Assembly: GCA_035291545.1 (NCBI GenBank)
Contig: DATDRW010000090.1
Location: 1 to 41,178 of the forward strand
Origin: UBA11373 sp035291545
GTDB taxonomy: Bacteria; Actinomycetota; Acidimicrobiia; Spongiisociales; UBA11373
Direction of reading: 5' to 3'
DNA length: 41,178 nucleotides
Shown here: in pieces, positions 6,940 through 14,645 of the stretch
Layout: each line of letters starts with the position of its first letter
How positions within the stretch are numbered: the first letter of the stretch is position 1
Notes under the pieces: generated by a model
What the model was told of the DNA's origin: nothing
Databases searched by the model: none
The model's input: the letters and a program-made list of their open reading frames with translations, nothing else
Program-made: the position numbers and the translations under genes

Positions 6940-8607
6940 ATGCCCAGAAGACTCCGCCCGGCCGGTGCATCGACCGGTGAGGCGAGGCGTTGGGGTCTGC
7001 CTGCCGCCGTGTTCCTCGTCGTATTCGGGCTCTCCTTTGCCCTGGCGGCGTGGGCAGTCGTCCGCGAGCGTCGCGACGACGCGGTGGCTCTGGCTTCGGA
7101 GGGACGGGCCGCCGGCATCGCCATCGAAGCCTCGGTCAAAGAAGCCTTCCAGCGGTCGCAAGCCGTGACCGCGCTGTTTCACGCCAGTGACGAGGTCACT
7201 GCCGATGAGTTTGCATCGTTCATCGGCGACGTCGGATTCACCCCGGGTATGTTCGGGATCGGGTTCATCGCGGTGGTCGACCATGACGCCTTGGCCGCGT
7301 TCGAGGCCCGGCTCACCGCGGATCATCCCGGCTCGTTCGTGTTCCAACTCGACGGTCTGAAGCTCATTCCCACCGAATCGCGTCCGCACCACCACCCGAT
7401 TCAGTTCTTCGAGTCGCCCGGGGGACTCCCGGCCTGGGGCTTCGACGTGGCGTCCGACCCGGTGTTTGCGGCGACGCTCCATGAGAGCATCGGCCGCATC
7501 GAACCGGCGGCGTCTTCGTTCCTTTCGTTTCCCGGCCGCCCCGGGGCCGACGGGATCGTGCTGTTCCAGCCGCTCACCGATGCCGACGGTGCGGTGGTCG
7601 GCGTGGCGGCCGCCATGCTCGACCTGTCGGATGTTCTTGCCGCGGTCTCACCGGAGAGAACCCACGGGGGGGCGAGCGCCGTCGTCGTCGACGCGGCCGG
7701 AGTGACCGAGCGCCCGTCTTCGGACTGGGTCGGCATGATCCCGGTCGCCGATCGCACCTGGCTCGTTCTGCTCGACCACACCGGAGATTCCCCCTATCTG
7801 GCCGGCGCCGGGATCGTGATGGCCGGCCTACTCGCCGCGGCGGCGCTCGCCTTCGCCCTGTCCGTGATGGGCGAGCGGATCCGACAGCGCCGGGAGATCG
7901 AGGAGTTGCGGGTCCTCGACCGGCAGAAGGACGACTTTCTCGCCACCGTGAGCCACGAATTGCGGACTCCGCTCACCTCGGTGGTGGGGTTCGCCGACGA
8001 GCTCGTCGCCGCCCACGCCGACCTCCCCGAGGCCGATCGGGCGGAGATGATGCGGATCATCGCCGATGAGGCGCACGCCATGGAGGGCATCGTCCAGGAC
8101 CTCCTCGCCGCGTCCCGGCTCCAGCAGGGTTCGGGAATCCCGGTGGCCGTCACGCGGGTCCCCGACCTCACCGGTGAGATCTCGGCCCTTGCCGTCGGCC
8201 GCCACGCCGCCCGGGTCACGACCACCGACCCCGGCGACACCGCCGTCATCGCCGATCCCGCCAGGCTGCAGCAGATCATGCGCAACCTTCTCGAAAACGC
8301 CGTCCGCCACGGGCGGCCGCCGGTGGAGGTCACGGTGTCGCGTCGCGGAGCGACGATCGACCTCGTCATACGCGACGCCGGTCGAGGCATTGCCGAGGAG
8401 GTGTGGTCCACACTCTTCGACCGGTATCGCTGGGCGAGGCGAGACGCCGGACAGCCGGCATCCACCGGGATCGGACTGTGGCTGTCTCGCGAACTCGCCC
8501 GGATCATGGGTGGCGATCTCACCCTGAGGCCGTCGGCGGGGGGTGCCGTGTTCGTGTTGACGCTACCCGCCGCCGATCCTGCGATCGGTGCCGCAGCAGG
8601 GTTCTAG
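6940..8607 (+). CDS. CHASE-domain sensor histidine kinase
   Basis: 555 aa. TM1 at about 20-41, extracellular CHASE domain at about 45-250 (FTPGMFGIGFI, GFDVASDPVFAATL, FQPLTDADGAVVGVAAA), TM2 at about 287-312, a short coiled linker, HisKA with phospho-acceptor His339 in TVSHELRTPLTS, then HATPase with the N-box LLENAVRHG, G1 DAGRGI and G2 STGIGLWLS. It is a membrane sensor for a small extracellular ligand that phosphorylates an unknown regulator. No response regulator is adjacent, so it is an orphan. The ATG at 6940 lacks a good Shine-Dalgarno. The gene converges on the tad operon. Confidence 0.92.
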   Translation: MPRRLRPAGASTGEARRWGLPAAVFLVVFGLSFALAAWAVVRERRDDAVALASEGRAAGIAIEASVKEAFQRSQAVTALFHASDEVTADEFASFIGDVGFTPGMFGIGFIAVVDHDALAAFEARLTADHPGSFVFQLDGLKLIPTESRPHHHPIQFFESPGGLPAWGFDVASDPVFAATLHESIGRIEPAASSFLSFPGRPGADGIVLFQPLTDADGAVVGVAAAMLDLSDVLAAVSPERTHGGASAVVVDAAGVTERPSSDWVGMIPVADRTWLVLLDHTGDSPYLAGAGIVMAGLLAAAALAFALSVMGERIRQRREIEELRVLDRQKDDFLATVSHELRTPLTSVVGFADELVAAHADLPEADRAEMMRIIADEAHAMEGIVQDLLAASRLQQGSGIPVAVTRVPDLTGEISALAVGRHAARVTTTDPGDTAVIADPARLQQIMRNLLENAVRHGRPPVEVTVSRRGATIDLVIRDAGRGIAEEVWSTLFDRYRWARRDAGQPASTGIGLWLSRELARIMGGDLTLRPSAGGAVFVLTLPAADPAIGAAAGF

Positions 8608-8705
8608 GGCGACCGGGGGACGGCACGCGGGGCCCGTCCTGACGAGGGAGACCCCCGGGTCGGAGTGCTCAGGCGGAGAAGAGGAATCCGCGGGGAGTGC
8701 ACGGA
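8608..8705. other. Convergent gap between kinase and tad operon
   Basis: 98 bp between two facing stop codons. It holds a short GC-rich inverted repeat (GACCC/GGGTC around 8650) that could weakly terminate either transcript. There is no heptamer array and no gene. Confidence 0.4.
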
Positions 8706-9092
8706 TCAGCCCGTGCGGGGCTCGGCGCAGGCGGTGGCGGCGACGTCCTGGGGAGCGGCGCCGACGAGAGCGAGCAGGGTGGGCCGGACCCGGATCCGCA
8801 CCCGGACGCACACCCGATCCGCGGTGGCGGTCACGGTGACCGAACGGCCGTCCCCGGAGGCGACGGCGCGTGCCGCGGTCCGCGCCGCGACCCGGTCGAC
8901 GACGATGTGGTCGTCGCGCGCTGCGTCCTCGTCGATCCACCCGGCACCGGCCTCCGCTGCGGTGGTGGCGAGGTGCGACGCCTCGCGCCAGGCGATCGTG
9001 ATCCGGGTCATGTCGACGGCGAGACCGACCATGAGCATCGCGGCGAAGAGCAGCGCCGCCAGCACCAGGTGGACGGCACCGCGTTCAGCCAC
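8706..9092 (-). CDS. TadG/TadE-like pseudopilin, last gene of the tad operon
   Basis: 128 aa from a GTG at 9092, which overlaps the stop of the previous gene by 8 bp, so translation is probably coupled. It begins MAERGAVHLVLAALLFAAML, the short basic head, Gly and single N-terminal helix of TadE/TadG proteins. The C-terminal part (about 70-128) is a small beta domain with three Arg/Val-rich strands and two cysteines (VCVRVRIRV, ATACAEP) that could form a disulfide outside the membrane. Role: minor pilin or anchor of the Flp pilus. A longer upstream extension in the same frame looks non-coding, so I chose this start. Confidence 0.75.
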   Translation of the reverse strand: MAERGAVHLVLAALLFAAMLMVGLAVDMTRITIAWREASHLATTAAEAGAGWIDEDAARDDHIVVDRVAARTAARAVASGDGRSVTVTATADRVCVRVRIRVRPTLLALVGAAPQDVAATACAEPRTG

Positions 9093-9453
9093 GGTTCGAC
9101 CGGTACGGGGCCACCGGAACCTTGGCCTCCCCGAAGGCGGTGACGGTGATCCTGCGCAGCACCGGGTGGGCGACCTCCACGGGTCCACTCACCCGGACCG
9201 CGATCAGGTCCGGCGAGACCTCGATGGTGACATCGGTGTCGGGGGAGAGACGCCGGGCCACGGTTTCGGCTCGCTCGACGTCACCGGTCCGGGCTGCGAT
9301 CACCGCAGCGGTGCGGGCGGCCTCGCGATCGTCCTGCACCGCGGCGGCGACCGTGCCGAATGCGGAAGCGGTGGCGGCGACCACGATGACGATGGCGGCG
9401 GCGAGGACCAGGTCGGCGGCGAGCACCGAGCCGTCGTCACGGCGCAAACGCAA
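9085..9453 (-). CDS. TadE/TadF-like pseudopilin
   Basis: 122 aa starting with TTG at 9453, six bases after a strong GGAGG. Head RLRRDDGSVLAADLVLAAAIVIVV: a charged start, Gly-Ser and one long hydrophobic helix, typical of TadE-family minor pilins cut by a prepilin peptidase. The remaining 85 residues form an extracytoplasmic alpha/beta domain (VARRLSPDTDVTIEVSPDLIAVRVSG). It overlaps the gene before it by 17 bp and the gene after it by 8 bp, indicating tight coupling. Probably a minor pilin of the Flp apparatus. Confidence 0.78.
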   Translation of the reverse strand: MRLRRDDGSVLAADLVLAAAIVIVVAATASAFGTVAAAVQDDREAARTAAVIAARTGDVERAETVARRLSPDTDVTIEVSPDLIAVRVSGPVEVAHPVLRRITVTAFGEAKVPVAPYRSNRG

Positions 9454-9835
9454 GGGGAACCTCCGCTCTGAGGGTGATGGTGATCGGGACGAGTACGGGT
9501 CCGGGGGGCGACCAGCGGATCGACGCGAATCCCACCACCGAGCGCGGCCGCACCCGGATGTCGACCGTCACCGAGTCGGCGCCGGGGACGATGGCATCGA
9601 GGGTCTCGCGGAGCCGTGACGCCTCTGCGGCGATGTCGGCAGCGGGAAGGGCGGAGCGTCGGGTGGCCGCCGATACCGCGGCATCCGCCGCAGAACGCGC
9701 CGTCATCGCGGTGGCGGTCTGGACGAGCACCGTGAGCAGGAGGAAGGTTGCCGCCATGGCAGCGACCTCCTCCAGCACGACGCTCCCGGTCTCTACGCGA
9801 AGAACCCGGTGAGCTGGCCGACGATCGAGTTCCAC
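9437..9835 (-). CDS. TadE-like pseudopilin
   Basis: Likely TadE: RVETGSVVLEEVAAMAATFLLLT gives Gly-Ser at a prepilin cleavage point, Glu at +5 and one membrane helix, then an extracytoplasmic domain to residue 132. The start is uncertain. GTG 9835 is the nearest codon that keeps the ETGS cleavage site but overlaps the Flp pilin gene; GTG 9778 and ATG 9757 (with GGAGGAGG upstream) would remove it. I favour 9835 because the E+5 signature is hard to explain otherwise. It overlaps the next TadE-like gene by 17 bp. Confidence 0.7.
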   Translation of the reverse strand: MELDRRPAHRVLRVETGSVVLEEVAAMAATFLLLTVLVQTATAMTARSAADAAVSAATRRSALPAADIAAEASRLRETLDAIVPGADSVTVDIRVRPRSVVGFASIRWSPPGPVLVPITITLRAEVPLAFAP

Positions 9836-9966
9836 AGGTTGTTTGCCGCAGAGCGGACCTGCGGCAGCAGAACCGCGATCACCAAGACGGCGATGGCGGC
9901 CATGCCGAGCCACTCGACGGTGGTCACCCCGGGTTCGTCGGAACGCAGTCGACGGATGATGGGCAC
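9793..9966 (-). CDS. flp: Flp-type pilin subunit (57 aa)
   Basis: A short leftward frame: GTG 9966 after GGAGGGGGAC, stop TAG at 9793-9795. The product has a basic head, then EPG at residues 11-13 and VTTVEWLGMAAIAVLVIAV. Cleavage after Gly13 would put Glu at +5 of the mature protein, the hallmark of type IVb (Flp) pilins. The hydrophobic helix and short polar tail (NNLWNSIVGQL) complete the family pattern. It is the major fibre subunit of the tad system. It lies 12 bp after tadC and is followed by the TadE-like genes. Confidence 0.9.
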   Translation of the reverse strand: MPIIRRLRSDEPGVTTVEWLGMAAIAVLVIAVLLPQVRSAANNLWNSIVGQLTGFFA

Positions 9967-9978
9967 GTCCCCCTCCTT

Positions 9979-10704
9979 TCATGGGGTCGCAGACAGAGCG
10001 GAGAGCCCTGCCAGGGTCGGGTACATCAGGAAGACGAGGGTCACCGGGATCATGAAGGCGAGGATCGGTCCGTAGGCCGCCAGGGCGCGGCGGCCGCCTT
10101 CTGCGGTGAGTTCGGTGGCGAGGGACGCACGAAAGTCAGAAGCCAGTTCGCCGAGCGAATCGGCGAGCCGGCCTCCGGTGCGGTGGGTATGCCCCAGCAG
10201 TTCATAGAGGCGCGTGCCCTCGGGGTGGGCCGACGATGCTGCGGCGCGCCGGAGCCCGGTCTCGAGCCCATCCGGATCCGCCGCCGCGGCGCCGAGTTCC
10301 TCGGCGGCCACCCCTCGGCATCCGCCGGTCACGCGGCGGATCGCCCCAACCACCGATTCCCCGGCGAGCGAGTGGAGGGCGAGGGTGTCGGCGATCGTGG
10401 GCAGCTCCTGGACCAGTCGCCGAGATCGATGCTGGCGACGGGTGCTGGTGGCGGCGCGAGCCGCCAACGCACCGCCGAGCGCACCGAGGACGACGAGAGC
10501 GGGGATCCTGTCGGGCATCGTGCTGCCTGCGAGCAGTCCGGCACCGGCTCCCCAGATCGAGCCCGCCGGAAATGCGCCGTGTCGACGCGGTCGGCGCAGC
10601 GGCGTCGCCGGGGCATTTCCCAGGTAGGCGTCGGGTGCCACCCGACGGGTCCGCACCGCAAGCACCAGCAGGCCCACGGCACCACCGATGAGGAGTGGGG
10701 TCAT
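9979..10704 (-). CDS. tadC: Tad secretion platform protein TadC
   Basis: 241 aa. T2SSF-type inner-membrane protein: helix 1 at the start, a soluble four-helix stretch with LPTIADTLALHSLAGESVVGAI and LLGHTHRTGGRLADSL, and two C-terminal helices (ILAFMIPVTLVFLMYPTL). With TadB it forms the platform on which the TadA ATPase works. The ATG overlaps the tadB stop (ATGA). It is shorter than proteobacterial TadC, as usual in actinobacteria. Confidence 0.9.
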   Translation of the reverse strand: MTPLLIGGAVGLLVLAVRTRRVAPDAYLGNAPATPLRRPRRHGAFPAGSIWGAGAGLLAGSTMPDRIPALVVLGALGGALAARAATSTRRQHRSRRLVQELPTIADTLALHSLAGESVVGAIRRVTGGCRGVAAEELGAAAADPDGLETGLRRAAASSAHPEGTRLYELLGHTHRTGGRLADSLGELASDFRASLATELTAEGGRRALAAYGPILAFMIPVTLVFLMYPTLAGLSALSATP

Positions 10705-11477
10705 GCGAACAACCTCGGAGGTCGCGAGAGCCTCGCCGACCGCCGTGCCAGTACATACCCCAAGCTGGTGGCGGCGAACCCGCCGGCGAGGATGAGGTTG
10801 CCCGTGCGGGTGGAGAACGCCTCGGCGGAGACGGGGTTGGTGGCGACGCTGAGGGCGAGGATGACCCAGGGGGCGAACAGGGCGACCCCGGCGGTGAGGC
10901 GCTGCTCGGTGAGGGCGGCATCATGGGCCCGTCGGAGCCGGAGATCCTCGTTCACCGATGCGGTGAGGGCGCCGAGGACGGCACCAACGTGGGAGCCTCC
11001 GACCGTCGCCGCTAATTCCAGGGTGGTCAGGATGCGGTCGGCGAGAGGATCCGCCCACCGGTCACGGGCGGCGGCGACGGTGGCGGCGAAGGGGACGCCC
11101 GACGGTGCCGCCAGGTCGAGGAACCGCCCACCGATGTGACGAGCGGCGTCGGCGCATGCCGCCGGAATGGCCGAGCCCGTCGCCAGCCTGCTGCGCACCG
11201 CGGCGAGAAAGTCCGGCCACCGCAGCGCTTCCCGGCGCGCCTCCCGGTCCCGGGCACGCCGGCGCATCGCCCCCGGAACCGCCGCGGCGAGGCCCCCGGC
11301 GACGAACGCCGCGACCCCGGGAACACCGGATGCGACGGCAACCGTCCACCCGGCGGCGAAGCCGGCGAGCGCTCTCGCGATCCCGGCCGCGGAGGGGATG
11401 ATGACGCCGACCCGGCGAGGGCGACTCCACGCCGCCGAGACGGCTCCGGCAGCGCATACGACGGCGAGCGTCCTCAT
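10701..11477 (-). CDS. tadB: Tad secretion platform protein TadB
   Basis: 258 aa from ATG 11477, which shares one base with the stop of tadA (TGATG). N-terminal helices, a soluble T2SSF bundle (WPDFLAAVRSRLATGSAIPAAC, LELAATVGGSHVGAVLGAL) and two C-terminal helices (ALFAPWVILALSVA and LILAGGFAATSLGYVL). Partner of TadC in the inner-membrane platform. A longer in-frame extension upstream lies inside tadA and is not used. Confidence 0.9.
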   Translation of the reverse strand: MRTLAVVCAAGAVSAAWSRPRRVGVIIPSAAGIARALAGFAAGWTVAVASGVPGVAAFVAGGLAAAVPGAMRRRARDREARREALRWPDFLAAVRSRLATGSAIPAACADAARHIGGRFLDLAAPSGVPFAATVAAARDRWADPLADRILTTLELAATVGGSHVGAVLGALTASVNEDLRLRRAHDAALTEQRLTAGVALFAPWVILALSVATNPVSAEAFSTRTGNLILAGGFAATSLGYVLARRSARLSRPPRLFA

Positions 11478-12409
11478 CAGCGTTCCGCCTCGTAGAGAAC
11501 CCGATGCCGCCAGGAGGTGCCGTCCCAGCCGTGAACCTCGAGCACCTGGTCGATGCGGCGCCCCTCCGGGGTGCGGCGGAGGAACACGACGAGGTCGGTC
11601 ACCGAGGCGAGGGCGTTGCGGACGTACTCCACCACGACGTTGTGCCCCGCGAGCACGCAGTAGCCGACCACCTTGTCGAGCGCGTCGAGCGCCGAGTTGG
11701 CATGCAGGGTCGCCAGACCCGAACACCCGGCGTTGAGGGCGAGGAGCAGGTCGAGCGCCTCGGGACCGCGCACCTCTCCGACCACGATCCGGTCGGGCCG
11801 CTGTCGGAGCGAGGAGCGCACCAGGTCGCGCAGGGTGATGGCTCCTCCGCCGTCGAGTCCCTCCTCGCGGGTCTGCATCTGGGTGATGTCGGGGAGGTCT
11901 GCGGAGATCTCGAAGACCTCCTCACAGGTCACCACCCGCCGGTCGGGGGGGACCTCGGCGAGGAGGCAGTTCACCAGGGTCGTCTTGCCCGCCCCGGGCG
12001 CGCCGGCGACCAGGATCGTGCGATCCCGGCGGATCGCCTCGGCGAGCAGTGCGGCGAGTTCGGCCGGAACCGAGCCCAGGGCGACGAGGCGGTCGAGGCC
12101 ACCGGCGGCGACGACGAAGCGGCGGATCTGCACGTTGAGCCGCCCGGGATGGGTCACCGGCGGTCCGGTCACGTGGATTCGGGAGCCGTCGCTGAGTTGG
12201 GCGGACACGATCGGGCTCGCCAGGTCGAGGCGGCGGCCGGTGCCGGCGAGGAGGCGCTCCACGAACCCGCGCACCGCCTCGTGTTCCACCACCTCGGGAA
12301 GCAGCTGCTTCACACCGTCGCGCACGATGAAGGTGCGGTGCCCTCCGAGCACGATCACCTCCTCGACGAGCGGGTCGTCGAGCACTCCGGCGAGGAATTC
12401 TCCGCTCAT
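11477..12409 (-). CDS. tadA: Tad pilus assembly ATPase TadA/CpaF
   Basis: 310 aa from ATG 12409, overlapping the tadZ stop (ATGA). Secretion ATPase: N-terminal domain about 1-120, Walker A GAPGAGKTT at 136-144, Asp-box/Walker B region (DRIVVGEVRG), His-box LATLHANSALDAL. It powers Flp pilin polymerisation at the inner membrane. The N-terminal region is shorter than in proteobacterial CpaF (about 400-500 aa), typical of actinobacterial TadA. All catalytic motifs look intact. Confidence 0.95.
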   Translation of the reverse strand: MSGEFLAGVLDDPLVEEVIVLGGHRTFIVRDGVKQLLPEVVEHEAVRGFVERLLAGTGRRLDLASPIVSAQLSDGSRIHVTGPPVTHPGRLNVQIRRFVVAAGGLDRLVALGSVPAELAALLAEAIRRDRTILVAGAPGAGKTTLVNCLLAEVPPDRRVVTCEEVFEISADLPDITQMQTREEGLDGGGAITLRDLVRSSLRQRPDRIVVGEVRGPEALDLLLALNAGCSGLATLHANSALDALDKVVGYCVLAGHNVVVEYVRNALASVTDLVVFLRRTPEGRRIDQVLEVHGWDGTSWRHRVLYEAER

Positions 12410-13434
12410 GACAGCACCCGGCGCAGCGCCTTGAGCATTCCGGCATCGGGTCGCCCTCCACGACGATTGGCCCGCATCACCCCGCGGCGGAATGGAACGA
12501 GTGCGACCGGATCGAGCCCGGTCCAGCGCCGAACCGCAGTCACCGCCTCCCCGCCGTGTCCCGGATCGACCCGATTCAGCACCAGCCGCGGCGGCGATCC
12601 CGCCCACTCGCCGAGGACCGCGGCGGTCCGCACGATCCCGGTGGGGGAGGCGTCGGCGACCACGATCCCGGTGGTCGCCGCTTTTACGATCTCGGCGCCC
12701 TGCGGCCACCCGCCGGTGTCTACGACCACGGGTGTGGTGACCCGGAGGGCGTCGATCACGTCGAACACCGGCTCGGCACGCAGTGGGGGTTCTCCGGGAC
12801 GATGTGAACCGGTGACGATGCGAAGCCGACCGGCGGGGTGGACCAGGCTCTCCGGGACCGTTCCGCTCTCGTGGACGGAGTCCACGGCGTCGGCGAGGTC
12901 GGGTCGAGGTGGGATGCCGAGGCGGACGGCCAGTCCCGGAGCGGAGAGGTCGGCATCGACGAGGGTGCACGCTCCGCGCCCCGAGGCGATCCAGGCGAGG
13001 GCGAGCGCGATCTCGGTGCGCCCCGGGGCGCCCCCGCCGCCGGTCACGGCGACGAGGCGATGCGACGGGTCGGATCGCTCGGCGGCGGGCTCGAGCAACC
13101 GGATCTCACGCAGGATGGTCTCGGCGGGGAGATCGTCGGAGAGGACCAGGTCGACCCCGGCGGCGGCGAGGCGGTCGGCGGCGGGCCGGTCGCCGACGGG
13201 GTGGATGCCGACGACGCGGATACCGACCCGCACCCACGAGGCGAGCCGCGCCGTCGACGCCCACGGGGTCTCGGACCCGACGACCACGACGTCGACCTCG
13301 TGGCTGCGGTCGATCACCTCGTCGGGAAGAAAGGCGCGGAGCACCAGGCGCACCGACGCCGTGGCCCGCGCTGCGGCGACCAAGCGCGACTCCCACTCAC
13401 GCGCCGACAGCACGGTGGAGACTCGGAGGGTCAT
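12406..13434 (-). CDS. TadZ/CpaE-like MinD-family ATPase (degenerate P-loop)
   Basis: 342 aa. Start ATG 13434 overlaps the stop of the CpaB-like gene (ATGA). N-terminal receiver-like domain about 1-110 (VDVVVVGSETPW, VGIRVVGIHPVGD), then a MinD/ParA-like domain with VTGGGGAPGRTEIALALA in place of the canonical KGGxGKT: the P-loop lysine is replaced by Arg. DADLSAPGLAVRLG and PVVVDTGGWPQGAE follow the fold. TadZ/CpaE proteins localise the pilus machine to one cell site, and weak or absent ATPase activity is known in the family. It is directly upstream of tadA, as expected. Confidence 0.88.
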   Translation of the reverse strand: MTLRVSTVLSAREWESRLVAAARATASVRLVLRAFLPDEVIDRSHEVDVVVVGSETPWASTARLASWVRVGIRVVGIHPVGDRPAADRLAAAGVDLVLSDDLPAETILREIRLLEPAAERSDPSHRLVAVTGGGGAPGRTEIALALAWIASGRGACTLVDADLSAPGLAVRLGIPPRPDLADAVDSVHESGTVPESLVHPAGRLRIVTGSHRPGEPPLRAEPVFDVIDALRVTTPVVVDTGGWPQGAEIVKAATTGIVVADASPTGIVRTAAVLGEWAGSPPRLVLNRVDPGHGGEAVTAVRRWTGLDPVALVPFRRGVMRANRRGGRPDAGMLKALRRVLS

Positions 13435-14000
13435 CGCGGTCGGCGCACCAGGTCGATCTCGGCGGTGTGGACGGCGTCGACCAGGGCCCGGGCGAGGTCG
13501 CGGTCGACCGCGACCAGCAGCGAGACGTCGCTTCCGCCGAGTCCTCCGCTGCCGGTGGCGGCTGCGAGAACGAGCACGTCCGGTGCGAGGAGCTCGGTGG
13601 CACCCATGCGCGACACGTAGACGTCGATGCGGTCTCCGGCGACGAGGTCGCCCTGGACGGCGTGGGCAGGGTCGAGGGTGAGTGCGGCGACGTCGGGGCG
13701 ATCCGTCGGGGGCGCCACCAGGAGTGAGGCAAGGAGGGGATCGCCCGGGGCCAGGGCCGCACCAAGCGAGTGATCGGCGAGGGATGCCGCCTGGTCGGCC
13801 GGCACCAGTCCGGGCAGCGGGGTCATCCATCGGCCGACCACGGGGAGGTCGCCGAGCCTGACTCCGGGGGGCAGGGCCGCTTCGGCCACGAGGACCTCCA
13901 CCTGCGGAGCGGGACGGGTCACGGCGTGCACAACGGCTCCGGCGGTGACGGCGAGAATGGCGGCGACCGCCAGACGCAGATCGACCTGAATCCTCCTCAC
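13431..14000 (-). CDS. CpaB/RcpC-like SAF-domain protein
   Basis: 189 aa from GTG 14000, overlapping the previous stop (GTGA). One N-terminal helix (LRLAVAAILAVTAGAVVHAV), then a SAF domain (VLVAEAALPPGVRLGDLPVVGRW, LAPGDPLLASLLV) and a C-terminal RcpC region (LVAGDRIDVYVS). In Gram-negatives CpaB/RcpC supports the secretin. Here there is no secretin, so it probably organises the pilus outside the membrane or in the cell wall. The adjacent tadZ and tadA confirm the assignment. Confidence 0.88.
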   Translation of the reverse strand: MRRIQVDLRLAVAAILAVTAGAVVHAVTRPAPQVEVLVAEAALPPGVRLGDLPVVGRWMTPLPGLVPADQAASLADHSLGAALAPGDPLLASLLVAPPTDRPDVAALTLDPAHAVQGDLVAGDRIDVYVSRMGATELLAPDVLVLAAATGSGGLGGSDVSLLVAVDRDLARALVDAVHTAEIDLVRRPR

Positions 14001-14299
14001 GGCCGCACCTCGACGGCGACGACGTGTCCGATGGCAACGATGTGAGGCATCCCGGAGGCGGTGATCTCCACGTGATCGGCCCCGACGGCGCTCACCACCC
14101 CGCTGTGCAGCGAACCGTCGGAAGCGGTGAGGTAGACCCGGGAGGCGGCGTCCTCGGCGGAGAGCAAGAGATCGCGCAGGGTGCGGGTGCGGCGGGCCGC
14201 AGCACGGGCCGCCTCCATTTCCGCCTCGAGCGTGCGGTCCATCCGATCGCGCAGCAACCGCCCGATGTGGACGAGGTCCGGGTGCCCGCTGACCTCCAC
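13997..14299 (-). CDS. Small Sm-like protein heading the tad operon
   Basis: 100 aa from GTG 14299. Residues about 12-45 are an Arg/Glu/Ala-rich amphipathic helix; residues 53-98 form a small beta barrel pattern (SRVYLTASDGSLHSGVVSAVGADHVEI), a strand-Gly-strand layout recalling LSm/SH3-like folds. No catalytic motif. It is the first gene of the tad operon and its stop overlaps the cpaB start by 4 bp, so it is made in step with the pilus proteins. I recall similar proteins beside tad genes in other actinobacteria, but I cannot name the family. GGGGAGG sits unusually close to the start codon. Confidence 0.65.
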   Translation of the reverse strand: MEVSGHPDLVHIGRLLRDRMDRTLEAEMEAARAAARRTRTLRDLLLSAEDAASRVYLTASDGSLHSGVVSAVGADHVEITASGMPHIVAIGHVVAVEVRP

Positions 14300-14645
14300 G
14301 CCTCCCCTTTCGTCTCCGTCGGGGGAAGTCCACGCCCGGGCGGCGCGTGACGGTGACCACTACCTATCAAGCGGGAGGGGTCGCCTCAAGGGGGTTGGGA
14401 AGGGATTGATTTCGCGGGCGGGAGGGGCAGTCGTTGCCTCGGGCTTTCCCATGGATCGATCGGGAGGGCCCGGACTCGCCGGCAACCCTACGACCGGTCG
14501 GGTGCCGGGCGGGCGGGAAATCCCAGCTGAGGCCGTGCGTCACCGACCAGTTCTCGCGAATCGGTGAAATCGACCGCCGTCTCGTGGACACATCGTGGTC
14601 ACAAGGCATGCCAATGCTGGATCACACACCGAAGGAGATGGAGAC
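14300..14645. other. Divergent regulatory region between tad operon and secreted repeat protein
   Basis: 346 bp without a gene. It must carry the leftward tad promoter and the rightward promoter of the 86-aa secreted protein. It contains the structured RNA candidate at 14436-14533 and a short inverted repeat CACCGA/TCGGTG at about 14541-14566. The rightward gene has a clear ribosome-binding site (AAGGAGATGGAGAC before ATG). I found no heptamer array here. Confidence 0.6.
14436..14533 (+). ncRNA. Structured RNA candidate with a SAM-riboswitch-like P3 helix
   Basis: The outer stem pairs GCCTC (14436-14440) and TTTCCC (14445-14450) with GGGAAA (14515-14520) and GAGGC (14529-14533). Inside lies GGCAACCC (14481-14488), an 11-nt apical part and GGGTGCC (14500-14506). 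These arms match P3 of SAM-I and SAM-IV riboswitches as I remember them. The P2 region (GGGAGGGCCCGG) does not clearly match either class. It sits about 110 nt before a small secreted-protein gene, not a methionine gene. It may be a variant riboswitch, a different structured leader, or coincidence. Confidence 0.35.

Noticed and set aside
11504..13681. 725-codon rightward open frame
   Set aside because: Lies antisense to tadA, tadZ and cpaB, all of which have clear motifs.
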